Below, piece by piece: positions 34,238-42,909 of a DNA stretch of 64,000 bases. Source of the stretch: Pseudemcibacter sp038106445. GTDB taxonomy: Bacteria; Pseudomonadota; Alphaproteobacteria; Sphingomonadales; Emcibacteraceae. The stretch spans positions 124,001-188,000 of the forward strand of contig JAYODU010000002.1 in assembly GCA_038106445.1 (NCBI GenBank), read 5' to 3'. A program made the translations under genes and the position numbers. How positions within the stretch are numbered: the first letter of the stretch is position 1; each line of letters begins with the position of its first letter. The notes below the pieces were generated by a model. It did no database searches and was not told where the DNA came from. It saw nothing but the letters and a program-made list of their open reading frames with translations.

Positions 34238-34672
34238 TTATCCTTTTTTATATAATTCTTCGGCGCGGGCCTCAAACGAAACCACCATACGGTGAACCGC
34301 TTCTGTAAACAAGCCACCAACCAGCTTTTGAAACAGTTTATTTTTAAATTCAAAATCCACTTCGAAATGGAGCTTTGATCCGCCGGTTGAAATATCTTCA
34401 AATTCCCAGAGATTATGAAGATAACTAAGCGGCCCTTTCACATAATCAATTTCAATTTTGCCGTCAGAAAGGATCACATGACTTGTAAAACGTTCCCTGA
34501 AAGCCATAAAACCAATAAGCAGATCCGCATAGAAATCATCCGGCTTTACATCATAAATTCTTGCACCAATGCACCAGGGTAGAAAATCGGGGTATTCCTT
34601 TACATCCGCCACCAGATCAAACATCTGTTTGGCACTATATGGAAAAATCCTGTCCTCGGTAAATTTAGGCAT
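34238..34672 (-). CDS. RatA/Coq10-like START-domain protein
   Basis: 144 residues of the polyketide cyclase/START family: FPYSAKQMFDLVADVKEYPDF at the N-terminus and a C-terminal helix AVHRMVVSFEARAEEL. Known relatives are Coq10, a ubiquinone-binding chaperone, and RatA. In alphaproteobacteria it is regularly found right after lipA. Its ATG overlaps the lipA stop codon (TAATG), so the two are translationally coupled. A quinone-related role is the better guess here than toxin. Confidence 0.9.
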   Translation of the reverse strand: MPKFTEDRIFPYSAKQMFDLVADVKEYPDFLPWCIGARIYDVKPDDFYADLLIGFMAFRERFTSHVILSDGKIEIDYVKGPLSYLHNLWEFEDISTGGSKLHFEVDFEFKNKLFQKLVGGLFTEAVHRMVVSFEARAEELYKKG

Positions 34673-35667
34673 TAGAAATCGTTTAGTGGATTATGCTTTT
34701 TCATTTCGTCAATATCAATGGGCGCATCTTCATGGACTTGTGTACCCTTTTTCTTCAAAAGGTCAAGCCTTGCTGCACGGAGCACTTCAAAATCTTCGCC
34801 TGCATGATGCGATGAACGGGTAAGCGGTGATGAAGCCACATGAAGAAAGCCTTTTGCCTTGGCACGTTTTTTATATTTAAGGAACTGATCCGGTTTGATA
34901 AATTCTTCAACATCAACATGTTTTTTGGTTGGTTGCAGATATTGACCGATTGTCATGAAATCAATATCGGCGCTACGCATATCGTCCATTACCTGAAACA
35001 CTTCCACTTCACTTTCGCCAAGCCCGACCATAATCCCGGATTTGGTAAAAATTTCAGGATCGATTTCTTTTACTTTTGAAAGCAGATTAAGCGAATGAAA
35101 ATACCGCGCACCCGGGCGGATATGGGTATAAAGACGCGGAACCGTTTCCAGATTATGATTAAACACATCGGGTTTTGCCGCGACAACCTTTTCAAGGGCA
35201 CCTGGCTTATTCCTGAAATCCGGTGTCAGAATTTCAATGGTAGTTTCCGGCGATGCATTTCGAACAGCATTAATAACTTTGACAAACTGATCTGCGCCAC
35301 CATCCGCAAGATCATCACGGTCAACAGATGTTATCACGATATGCTTCATTTCGGTGGTAAGCACCATTTCTGCCACATTGGCCGGCTCGTCCGGATCAAC
35401 CGGGTTACCCTTCCCTGTTTTAATATTGCAGAACCGGCACGCCCGTGTGCAGGTATCCCCAAGGATCATGACCGTCGCATGCTTTTTTGTCCAGCATTCA
35501 CCGATATTGGGGCATGCCGCTTCTTCACATACGGTATTCAGCTTAAGCCCGCGCATAAGGTTACGAGTTTCATTATACCCTTTGGATACAGGTGCTTTAA
35601 CCCGTATCCAGTCCGGTTTGCGTGTATGACCGGTTGCGGTCATATCAAGTTTTTTTACTTCGGTCAT
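34672..35667 (-). CDS. lipA: Lipoyl synthase
   Basis: Radical-SAM enzyme that inserts two sulfurs into octanoyl chains on lipoyl domains. 331 residues. Auxiliary cluster motif CEEAACPNIGEC, radical-SAM cluster CTRACRFCNI, and the C-terminal RSSHHAG (the serine that ligates the auxiliary cluster). It is downstream of lpd and the pyruvate dehydrogenase genes, whose E2 and E1-beta lipoyl domains are its substrates. Confidence 0.97.
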   Translation of the reverse strand: MTEVKKLDMTATGHTRKPDWIRVKAPVSKGYNETRNLMRGLKLNTVCEEAACPNIGECWTKKHATVMILGDTCTRACRFCNIKTGKGNPVDPDEPANVAEMVLTTEMKHIVITSVDRDDLADGGADQFVKVINAVRNASPETTIEILTPDFRNKPGALEKVVAAKPDVFNHNLETVPRLYTHIRPGARYFHSLNLLSKVKEIDPEIFTKSGIMVGLGESEVEVFQVMDDMRSADIDFMTIGQYLQPTKKHVDVEEFIKPDQFLKYKKRAKAKGFLHVASSPLTRSSHHAGEDFEVLRAARLDLLKKKGTQVHEDAPIDIDEMKKHNPLNDF

Positions 35668-35688
35668 ATTTAATCCAATCGGCTTTAT

Positions 35689-37107
35689 CTAAATATGTAG
35701 TGTTTTGCCGAACGCATCAAGTACCGCTTCATGCATCATTTCCGACATGGTCGGATGAGGAAATACCGTATGCATCAGTTCGGTTTCTGTTGTCTCGAGC
35801 GTGCGGGCAACTGTGTACCCTTGTATCATCTCTGTGACTTCAGCACCAACCATATGTGCGCCTAGCAGCTCCCCGGTTTTTGCATCGAAGACTGTTTTCA
35901 TCATGCCTACCGCTTCACCCATGGCGATGGCTTTACCGTTACCGATGAACGGGAAACGACCAACACGAACCTTGTGACCGGCGGCAATGGCTGCTTTTTC
36001 TGTCATACCGACACTTGCAACCTGCGGACGACAATATGTACATCCTGGTATATTGCCCTTATCCATCGGATGAAGGTCTTTGATATCCTTATTGCCTTTA
36101 TCGCGGGCAATTTTCTCAACCAAAATAACCCCTTCATGGCTGGCTTTATGCGCTAGCCACGGCGGCCCTGTAAGATCGCCGATCGCATGAACGCCTTTGA
36201 CACCTGTATGGCCCCATTCATCTGTCACAACATGGCCACGGTCCAAGTTGATTTTATTTTCTTCAAGGCCTATATTTTCAACATTACCATCAATACCGAT
36301 AGCAATAATCACACGGTCCACTTCGATTTGCTCTGATTTGCCGCCCTTGCCTTCAACGGTGCAGACAACGGTCGATTTTTTCTTATCAAGCTTAGTAACG
36401 GATGCCTCTGTTTTAATGGTAATTCCCTGTGATTTAAAGGATTTGGCGGCAAATGCGGAAATTTCCTCATCTTCCACCGGCATCACACGGTCCATCATTT
36501 CAACCACGGTAACTTCGGAACCAAGTTCATTATAAAATGATGCAAATTCGATCCCGATGGCGCCTGACCCGATCACAAGAAGGCGCTTTGGCATCGTGTT
36601 TGGTACCAGCGCATGACGATATGTCCAGACAAGTTCACCGTCCGCCTTAAGATGCGGCAGTTCCTTTGCCCGGGCGCCAGTCGCAAGGATGATATCCGTT
36701 GCATCCACAAGCGTTGTTTTACCGTCTTTTTCAACCGATAACTGACCGGGCTTTACAAGCTTGCCGTTTCCTTCAAGCACAGTGATTTTATTTTTTTTCA
36801 TCAAATGCTTGATCCCGCCACTTAGCTGCGCGGCCACACCGCGGCTGCGGGCAACAACCTTATCAAGATCGAACCCAAGCTGATTGGCCACAAGACCAAA
36901 ATCAGCCGCATGTTTCATGTTATGAAACACTTCAGCGGACCTGAGCAGTGCCTTGGTCGGAATACAACCCCAGTTAAGACAAATACCGCCAAGTTCAGCG
37001 CGTTCAATAATAGCCGTATTAAAACCAAGCTGTGCTGCACGGATTGCAGCAACATATCCACCCGGGCCGGAGCCGAGTACGACCATATCAAATTTCTGAT
37101 TGCTCAT
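35689..37107 (-). CDS. lpdA: Dihydrolipoyl dehydrogenase (E3)
   Basis: 472 residues. FAD motif VVLGSGPGGYVAAIRAAQLG, redox disulfide GGICLNWGCIPTKALL, NAD motif LLVIGSGAIGIEFASFY, and the C-terminal catalytic His-Glu in HTVFPHPTMSEMMHEAV. It reoxidises dihydrolipoyl groups of the pyruvate dehydrogenase complex. Immediately downstream of pdhC in the operon. Confidence 0.96.
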   Translation of the reverse strand: MSNQKFDMVVLGSGPGGYVAAIRAAQLGFNTAIIERAELGGICLNWGCIPTKALLRSAEVFHNMKHAADFGLVANQLGFDLDKVVARSRGVAAQLSGGIKHLMKKNKITVLEGNGKLVKPGQLSVEKDGKTTLVDATDIILATGARAKELPHLKADGELVWTYRHALVPNTMPKRLLVIGSGAIGIEFASFYNELGSEVTVVEMMDRVMPVEDEEISAFAAKSFKSQGITIKTEASVTKLDKKKSTVVCTVEGKGGKSEQIEVDRVIIAIGIDGNVENIGLEENKINLDRGHVVTDEWGHTGVKGVHAIGDLTGPPWLAHKASHEGVILVEKIARDKGNKDIKDLHPMDKGNIPGCTYCRPQVASVGMTEKAAIAAGHKVRVGRFPFIGNGKAIAMGEAVGMMKTVFDAKTGELLGAHMVGAEVTEMIQGYTVARTLETTETELMHTVFPHPTMSEMMHEAVLDAFGKTLHI

Positions 37108-37119
37108 AATCTCTCTCCT

Positions 37120-38415
37120 TTAAAGCAGCATTGCTGATGGTTCCTGAAGGAACATTTTAACCGCCGCAAGGAATTCTGCACCAACAGCACCATCAATTGC
37201 ACGGTGATCACAGGAAAGCGTGATTGTCATCACGGTTGCGACACTTAGCGCACCATTTTTAACTACCGGGCGCTGTTCCCCCGCCCCAACAGCAAGGATC
37301 GCGGCCTGTGGCGGGTTGATTACCGCATCAAACTGCTTCACACCCATCATTCCCATATTTGATATGGAGAAAGTGCCACCGGCATATTCTTCGGGTGCCA
37401 GCTTGCCTTCATGGGCACGTTTGGCAAGGTCTTTTGTTTCGTCTGAAATCTGACGAAGACCTTTTTGATTAGCACCTTTTACCACCGGTGTGATCAGGCC
37501 ACCATCAATCGCCACGGCAACCGAAATATCGGCGCGTTTAAACTGACGCATGGTATCACCCATAAATTGTACGTTTGCTGCCGGAACTTTCATAAGTGCC
37601 GCCGCGCAGGCCTTAATCACGAAATCATTGACGGATATTTTATAGTCATCCGACATGGCGTTAAGCCCTTTACGTGCCGCCAGCAGATTATCCAGTTCTA
37701 CATCTACACTCAGATAGAAATGCGGAACTGTTTGTTTGCTTTCGGTAAGACGCTTGGCTATTGTTTTACGCATATTGCTGAGTTTGATTTCCTCGTAAGG
37801 GGCATCGTCATCCATTGAAACCATACCCGAAGCTGCTGCTGGTGCTGCTGCAGGTGAATATGCTTCCACATCACGCTTGATCACTCGGCCACGTGGGCCA
37901 GAACCCGGAATTTGCGAAATATCATAACCACTTTGTTCGGCGATCCGTTTTGCAAGCGGTGATGCAAATACACGATCCCCTGATTTAGCAGCGGGTGCCT
38001 TTACCGGTGTAGCGGCCGGGGCCTGTGCTGGTGCAGCTGGTGTTGGCGTAGCTTCTGGCTTGGCAGCGGCCGGTGCCGGTGACGCAGGTTTTGGCGCAGC
38101 TTCAGCAGCGGCTGGTGCTGTTTTGGGTGCTGGTGCGTCAGCCGCAATTGCATCCGCCGCGCTGGCATCATCACCATCTTCAAGCAGAACGGCAATTAAC
38201 TGACCAACCGGGATATCTTCTGAACCTTCATCGATCAATAATTTGGCAACCACACCGTCATCGATGCTTTCAAATTCCATCGTTGCTTTATCAGTTTCAA
38301 TTTCAGCAAGGATTGTACCACTTTCAACCTGATCGCCCACTTTAACAAGCCACTTTGCAAGTGTTCCAGTTTCCATGGTCGGGGAAAGTGCGGGCATTGT
38401 TAGTGCAATAGCCAT
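37120..38415 (-). CDS. pdhC: Pyruvate dehydrogenase E2, dihydrolipoyl acetyltransferase
   Basis: 431 residues from ATG 38415 (AAGGAGCG upstream, overlapping the pdhB stop). Domains: lipoyl domain with EIETDKATMEFES (lysine to be lipoylated), Ala/Pro-rich linker, peripheral-subunit-binding domain (FASPLAKRIAEQSGYDISQI, GSGPRGRVIKRDV), and the catalytic domain with LSCDHRAIDGAVGAEFL (active-site His and Asp). Core of the complex. Confidence 0.96.
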   Translation of the reverse strand: MAIALTMPALSPTMETGTLAKWLVKVGDQVESGTILAEIETDKATMEFESIDDGVVAKLLIDEGSEDIPVGQLIAVLLEDGDDASAADAIAADAPAPKTAPAAAEAAPKPASPAPAAAKPEATPTPAAPAQAPAATPVKAPAAKSGDRVFASPLAKRIAEQSGYDISQIPGSGPRGRVIKRDVEAYSPAAAPAAASGMVSMDDDAPYEEIKLSNMRKTIAKRLTESKQTVPHFYLSVDVELDNLLAARKGLNAMSDDYKISVNDFVIKACAAALMKVPAANVQFMGDTMRQFKRADISVAVAIDGGLITPVVKGANQKGLRQISDETKDLAKRAHEGKLAPEEYAGGTFSISNMGMMGVKQFDAVINPPQAAILAVGAGEQRPVVKNGALSVATVMTITLSCDHRAIDGAVGAEFLAAVKMFLQEPSAMLL

Positions 38416-38417
38416 GA

Positions 38418-39809
38418 TTACGCTCCTTCCGTATAACAAACCTGTTTGGCGGCAACGACAATCCGGTCATCGCTGACAACAGCAAGTTTTTCAAGGTTCG
38501 CCGCATATGGCATTGGCACATCTTCGTTGGTCACACGCATAACCGGTGCATCCAGATAATCAAATGCCTTTTCCATTAGCTGCGCGGAGATTTCCGAACT
38601 GACAGAACATGTTGCCCATCCTTCTTCCACACAAACAACACGGTTTGTTTTCTTTACTGATTCAATAATTGTATCAATATCAAGCGGTCTGATGGTGCGA
38701 AGGTCGATTACTTCTGCATCAATTCCCTCAGCAGCAAGCTTTTCCGCAGCATCAAGGGCAAATTTAACACCGATTGAATAGCTGACAAGGGTTACATCCG
38801 CCCCTTCCCGCACCACTTTGGCTTTGCCGATTGGAACGGTGTAATCTTCGATATCAGGAACATCGAAGCTGTAACCATAGGTAATTTCATTTTCCAGGAA
38901 AATCACAGGGTTCGGATCCTTGATCGCCGCCTTCAGAAGACCTTTGCAATCCGCTGCGCTATAGGGCGCAATTACGATCAGACCCGGAATATGCGCATAC
39001 CATGAAGCGTAGTTTTGTGAATGCTGCGCTGCCACACGGGCGGCTGCGCCATTGGGGCCACGAAACACCATCGGGCATCTGATTTGGCCTCCAGACATAT
39101 AATTTGTCTTGGCCGCGGAATTGATGATCTGGTCCATTGCCTGCATGGCAAAGTTAAATGTCATAAATTCAACAACAGGTTTAAGTCCCGCCATCGCGGC
39201 ACCAACACCAAGACCGGCAAAACCGTGTTCTGTGATCGGCGTATCGATAACCCGGCGGGCGCCAAATTCATCAAGAAGCCCCTGTGTTACCTTATAGGCG
39301 CCCTGATATTCGGCGACTTCCTCACCCATAACAAAAACATTGTCATCAGCGCGCATTTCTTCGGCCATTGCACCACGAAGCGCTTCGCGAACGGTCATAT
39401 TGGTAAATGTTGTCCCTTCCGGCAGATCATTTTCCACCGGGGCAACGGTAACCGGGGCGCTTGCACGTTCCGGTGCCGGTGCTGCTTCAACACTTTGTAA
39501 GACGGGCCGTTCAGACGCCGGCGCCGCAACTGTTGCAGTCATCCCTTCAAGCGCGCTTGCATCTTCACCTTCTTCAAGAATTACGGCGATAAGGGTACCA
39601 ACGGCAATACCTTCTGATCCTTCGGCAACAAGTATTTTTCCAAGCACGCCTTCTTCATCGGTTTCAAGTTCCATTGTTGCTTTATCGGTTTCGATTTCGG
39701 CAATGATGTCACCCGGTGATACTTTGTCGCCTTCCTTTTTGGTCCATTTGGCAACATTGCCTTCGGTCATCGTTGGAGACATGGCAGGAAGTAAAATTTC
39801 TACAGACAT
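38418..39809 (-). CDS. pdhB: Pyruvate dehydrogenase E1 beta with N-terminal lipoyl domain
   Basis: 463 residues, longer than the usual 330 because residues 1-80 form an extra lipoyl domain (EIETDKATMELET), followed by a Pro/Ala linker and the E1-beta transketolase-like domain (NMTVREALRGAMAEEMRADD, FVMGEEVAEYQGAYKVTQGL). This fusion is a known alphaproteobacterial trait. Forms the E1 heterotetramer with PdhA. Confidence 0.96.
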   Translation of the reverse strand: MSVEILLPAMSPTMTEGNVAKWTKKEGDKVSPGDIIAEIETDKATMELETDEEGVLGKILVAEGSEGIAVGTLIAVILEEGEDASALEGMTATVAAPASERPVLQSVEAAPAPERASAPVTVAPVENDLPEGTTFTNMTVREALRGAMAEEMRADDNVFVMGEEVAEYQGAYKVTQGLLDEFGARRVIDTPITEHGFAGLGVGAAMAGLKPVVEFMTFNFAMQAMDQIINSAAKTNYMSGGQIRCPMVFRGPNGAAARVAAQHSQNYASWYAHIPGLIVIAPYSAADCKGLLKAAIKDPNPVIFLENEITYGYSFDVPDIEDYTVPIGKAKVVREGADVTLVSYSIGVKFALDAAEKLAAEGIDAEVIDLRTIRPLDIDTIIESVKKTNRVVCVEEGWATCSVSSEISAQLMEKAFDYLDAPVMRVTNEDVPMPYAANLEKLAVVSDDRIVVAAKQVCYTEGA

Positions 39810-39830
39810 AATGATTACTCCTTATTCTTT

Positions 39831-40877
39831 TTATTCGGCGACCAAAATGTCGGTATAGAGTTCAGATGGGTCCGGTTCCGGGCTTGTTTGCGCAAATTCC
39901 GCCGCCGCAGACACGACCGCCTTTATTTCCTTATCAATGGCCTTGAGGTCATCTTCGGACATGATTTTCCCATCAAGGATACGTTTTTTGACCTGATCAA
40001 TCGGGTCAAATTCTGCACGCATTTTTGAAACTTCTTCCTTGGAACGGTATTTCGCAGGGTCAGACATTGAATGTCCGCGGTAACGATATGTCTTCATTTC
40101 AAGAAGCACAGGGCCTTCACCGGCGCGGCATTTGGCAACGGCACGTTCCGCCGCTTCGCGCACCGCGAGCACATCCATACCATCCACGGCTTCGCCTTCT
40201 ATCTTGAAACTTTCACCGCGACGGAAAAGTTCAATTTCCGATGATGCCCGTGCAAGCGATGTTCCCATCGCATACTGGTTATTTTCAATCACAAAAATAA
40301 CCGGAAGGTGCCAGAGCCGCGCCATGTTAAAGCTTTCATAAACCTGGCCCTGATTAACAGCCCCATCCCCGAAATAGGTCACGGCAACATTATCATTGCC
40401 GCGGTATTTATGGGCAAACGCAAGGCCCGCCCCGATCGGAACCTGTGCTGCCACGATCCCGTGACCACCATAAAAGCCGTGTTCAACGCTGAACATATGC
40501 ATGGAGCCACCCTTACCTTTTGAAATCCCGGTTTCCCGTCCGGTCAGTTCAGCAAGGATCACTTTCGGATCAATATCACACGCAAGCATATGGGCATGGT
40601 CACGGTAACTTGTAATGATGCTGTCGCCTTCTTTAAGCGCAGCCTGAATACCGGTTACGACGGCTTCCTGTCCGATATAAAGATGGCAGAAACCGCCAAT
40701 AAGACCCATGCCGTACATTTGGCCTGCTTTTTCTTCAAAGCGGCGCATCATCAGCATGTATTTATAATATCTAATCAAATCATCCCTGGAAGCAGCAGGT
40801 GCTGCTTTCTTCACTGCCTTGCTGCGTACGGCGGGTTTCCCGCTTTTTGCCTTGCGGGGTGCTGGTTTTTTAGCCAT
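39831..40877 (-). CDS. pdhA: Pyruvate dehydrogenase E1 alpha
   Basis: 348 residues from ATG 40877 (GAGG just upstream; the frame also offers GTG 40886). Thiamine diphosphate motif GDGAVNQGQVYESFN ending in IENNQYAMGTS, and the YRYRGHSMSDPAKYRS phosphorylation-loop-like segment. The N-terminus is Lys/Ala/Pro-rich. First gene of pdhA-pdhB-pdhC-lpdA-lipA. Confidence 0.96.
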   Translation of the reverse strand: MAKKPAPRKAKSGKPAVRSKAVKKAAPAASRDDLIRYYKYMLMMRRFEEKAGQMYGMGLIGGFCHLYIGQEAVVTGIQAALKEGDSIITSYRDHAHMLACDIDPKVILAELTGRETGISKGKGGSMHMFSVEHGFYGGHGIVAAQVPIGAGLAFAHKYRGNDNVAVTYFGDGAVNQGQVYESFNMARLWHLPVIFVIENNQYAMGTSLARASSEIELFRRGESFKIEGEAVDGMDVLAVREAAERAVAKCRAGEGPVLLEMKTYRYRGHSMSDPAKYRSKEEVSKMRAEFDPIDQVKKRILDGKIMSEDDLKAIDKEIKAVVSAAAEFAQTSPEPDPSELYTDILVAE

Positions 40878-41011
40878 AATCCTCACTCTTATTCTTGTTT
40901 ATGTTAGTCCGGCAAGATTTCGTGACGCTATATCTATCACCAAAATCTTTAATAGGGATACAGAATGTCCCTTTAACATATTAATATAATGAACAAAAGT
41001 TATTGAAATAC

Positions 41012-41060
41012 AACACTTTTTTTTAATTAACCAAATTCAAGTTAATTAAAAAAAAGTGTT
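41012..41060. terminator. 20-bp perfect inverted repeat upstream of pdhA
   Basis: Left arm 41012-41031 (AACAC, eight T, AATTAAC) pairs perfectly with 41041-41060 around a 9-nt loop. It lies between ftsB and pdhA in an AT-rich gap of about 260 bp that has no other gene. The T8/A8 runs are inside the stem, so it is not a textbook terminator; it may end the eno-ftsB transcript or act as a regulatory hairpin. Confidence 0.55.
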
Positions 41061-41137
41061 AAATTTTCAGGATTTAAAAAACATGTCCTAACAACATGAA
41101 AACAAAGCAATTTTGCAACATTATAACTTTTAAATGA

Positions 41138-41443
41138 TTATTTTTTGTTAGGAATGACGATTTCGTCCTGATGAGTGAAGCCAAGATCTTTTCTGACAAG
41201 TTCATCCAGATAATCGGGATCAACATGGTCCCTTGAAAGAAGTCCTACATGAAGATCAAGGTCTTCGCGCATCACTTTTATGCGTTCCTGTTCCTGTTCA
41301 AGGGCGGTAATTTCTTCTTTCAGAACCTTTTGTGCCGTAACGCTTTTAAGGGCATGAGCGGCAAAATAAGAAGAAATAAGCATCGCCACAAGGGGCAATG
41401 TCATTTTTCTGAGTCGTTGAAATATCGGTTTTTTGCTTCTCAT
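41138..41443 (-). CDS. ftsB: Septum formation initiator FtsB/DivIC
   Basis: 101 residues: short basic N-terminus, one membrane helix (MTLPLVAMLISSYFAAHAL), a coiled coil (EEITALEQEQERIKVMREDL) and the C-terminal LVRKDLGFTHQDEIV. Part of the FtsQBL divisome subcomplex in the inner membrane. Its position between eno and pdhA is the conserved alphaproteobacterial location. Confidence 0.92.
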   Translation of the reverse strand: MRSKKPIFQRLRKMTLPLVAMLISSYFAAHALKSVTAQKVLKEEITALEQEQERIKVMREDLDLHVGLLSRDHVDPDYLDELVRKDLGFTHQDEIVIPNKK

Positions 41444-41570
41444 TGATAAAGAGAATCACATCCGATTCGCCGGGTCAAGAACTTTCGCAAAAAAAAGAAT
41501 CGCCTAGAGTCAATAACATAGCCGACCTACTACATATAGTAGTTCCGATTCGCTTGATGCTACTAGAACG

Positions 41571-41598
41571 AAAAAAGCCCGATCTAAGGACCGGGCTT
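41571..41598 (-). terminator. Rho-independent terminator after eno
   Basis: Minus strand: AAGCCCG, 10-nt loop, CGGGCTT and then TTTTT. Located 20 bp after the enolase stop, ahead of ftsB. Confidence 0.9.
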
Positions 41599-41619
41599 CC
41601 AGCTCTATGACATAAGATT

Positions 41620-42891
41620 TTAACGCAAAATACCCTTGCCCGCGTAATGGGCGGCGGAGCCGAGCATTTCTTCGATCCGGATAAGCTGGTTATATTTGGC
41701 AAGCCTGTCAGACCGTGCAAGTGACCCTGTTTTGATCTGCCCGCAATTAAGAGCGACGGCCAGATCCGCGATGGTCGCATCCTCTGTTTCACCGCTGCGG
41801 TGCGACATCACGGATGTATATTGCGCGCGGTGCGCCATGTTGACGGCATCAAACGTTTCGGTAAGGGTTCCGATCTGGTTTACTTTAACAAGGATCGAGT
41901 TTCCAACCCCCTGCTTGATTCCGTCTTTAAGGCGTTTTGGATTGGTTACAAACAGATCATCACCCACAAGCTGGATTTTCTTACCCAACCTATCGGTTAA
42001 GGCTTTCCAGCCTTCCCAGTCATCTTCATCCATACCGTCTTCGATGCTGAGGATCGGATATTTATTACAAAGGTCTACATAATAATCGACCATTTCACCG
42101 GCATCGAGGGTTTTACCCTCACCGGCAAGTACATATTTACCGGCCTTGTAAAATTCGGATGAAGCGGCATCAAGTGCCAGCATGATATCATCGCCGGGCT
42201 TGTAGCCCGCATTTTCGATTGATGTCATAATGAAATCAAGCGCATCGGTGGTACTTTTCAGGTTCGGGGCAAAACCGCCCTCGTCCCCTACCCCGGTGTT
42301 ATGGCCGGCGTTCGAAAGGTTTTTCTTCAGTGTATGGAACACTTCAGCACCCATGCGTATGGCATCACGGATATTTCCCGCGCTTACCGGCATAATCATG
42401 AATTCCTGAATATCGATCGGGTTATCCGCATGTTCACCGCCATTGATGATATTCATCATCGGCACTGGAAGCACATGGGCGTGCGGCCCGCCAAGATACG
42501 AATAAAGGGGCATGGCTGCTTCATCGGCGGCGGCTTTCGCGGTTGCGAGGCTAACCCCCAGAATGGCATTGGCGCCAAGACGGGATTTATTTTCCGTACC
42601 GTCAAGTTCACGCATGACATTATCAATTACAATCTGTTCCTCGGCGTCCATACCTGTGAGTGCATCATAAAGTTCGGTATTAACCGCTTCGACAGCATGC
42701 TCAACACCTTTACCCATATAACGCGAGCCGCCATCACGAAGCTCCACCGCTTCATGGGCGCCGGTTGAAGCGCCACTTGGAACCGCAGCACGGCCAAACG
42801 CCCCGGTTTCCAGTGTTACATCCACTTCAACGGTCGGATTACCGCGACTATCAATGATTTCGCGGCCTTTGATATCGATAATTGCTGTCAT
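41620..42891 (-). CDS. eno: Enolase
   Basis: Glycolytic enzyme interconverting 2-phosphoglycerate and phosphoenolpyruvate. 423 residues. Seen: VPSGASTGAHEAVELRDG, metal site residues in LALDAASSEF, SIEDGMDEDDW and QLVGDDLFVTNP, catalytic lysine in NSILVKVNQIG, and the signature SVMSHRSGETEDATIADLAV. Downstream of pyrG by 18 bp. Confidence 0.98.
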   Translation of the reverse strand: MTAIIDIKGREIIDSRGNPTVEVDVTLETGAFGRAAVPSGASTGAHEAVELRDGGSRYMGKGVEHAVEAVNTELYDALTGMDAEEQIVIDNVMRELDGTENKSRLGANAILGVSLATAKAAADEAAMPLYSYLGGPHAHVLPVPMMNIINGGEHADNPIDIQEFMIMPVSAGNIRDAIRMGAEVFHTLKKNLSNAGHNTGVGDEGGFAPNLKSTTDALDFIMTSIENAGYKPGDDIMLALDAASSEFYKAGKYVLAGEGKTLDAGEMVDYYVDLCNKYPILSIEDGMDEDDWEGWKALTDRLGKKIQLVGDDLFVTNPKRLKDGIKQGVGNSILVKVNQIGTLTETFDAVNMAHRAQYTSVMSHRSGETEDATIADLAVALNCGQIKTGSLARSDRLAKYNQLIRIEEMLGSAAHYAGKGILR

Positions 42892-42909
42892 TTCTTGTCT
42901 CTTGTTTGG

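Noticed and set aside
38418..39809. Extra lipoyl domain on the E1 beta subunit as a novel fusion
   Set aside because: This architecture is a known, common feature of alphaproteobacterial PdhB.
41475..41792. 105-codon minus-strand ORF at the end of eno
   Set aside because: It overlaps the enolase C-terminus in another frame and spans its terminator; no start signal or family resemblance.
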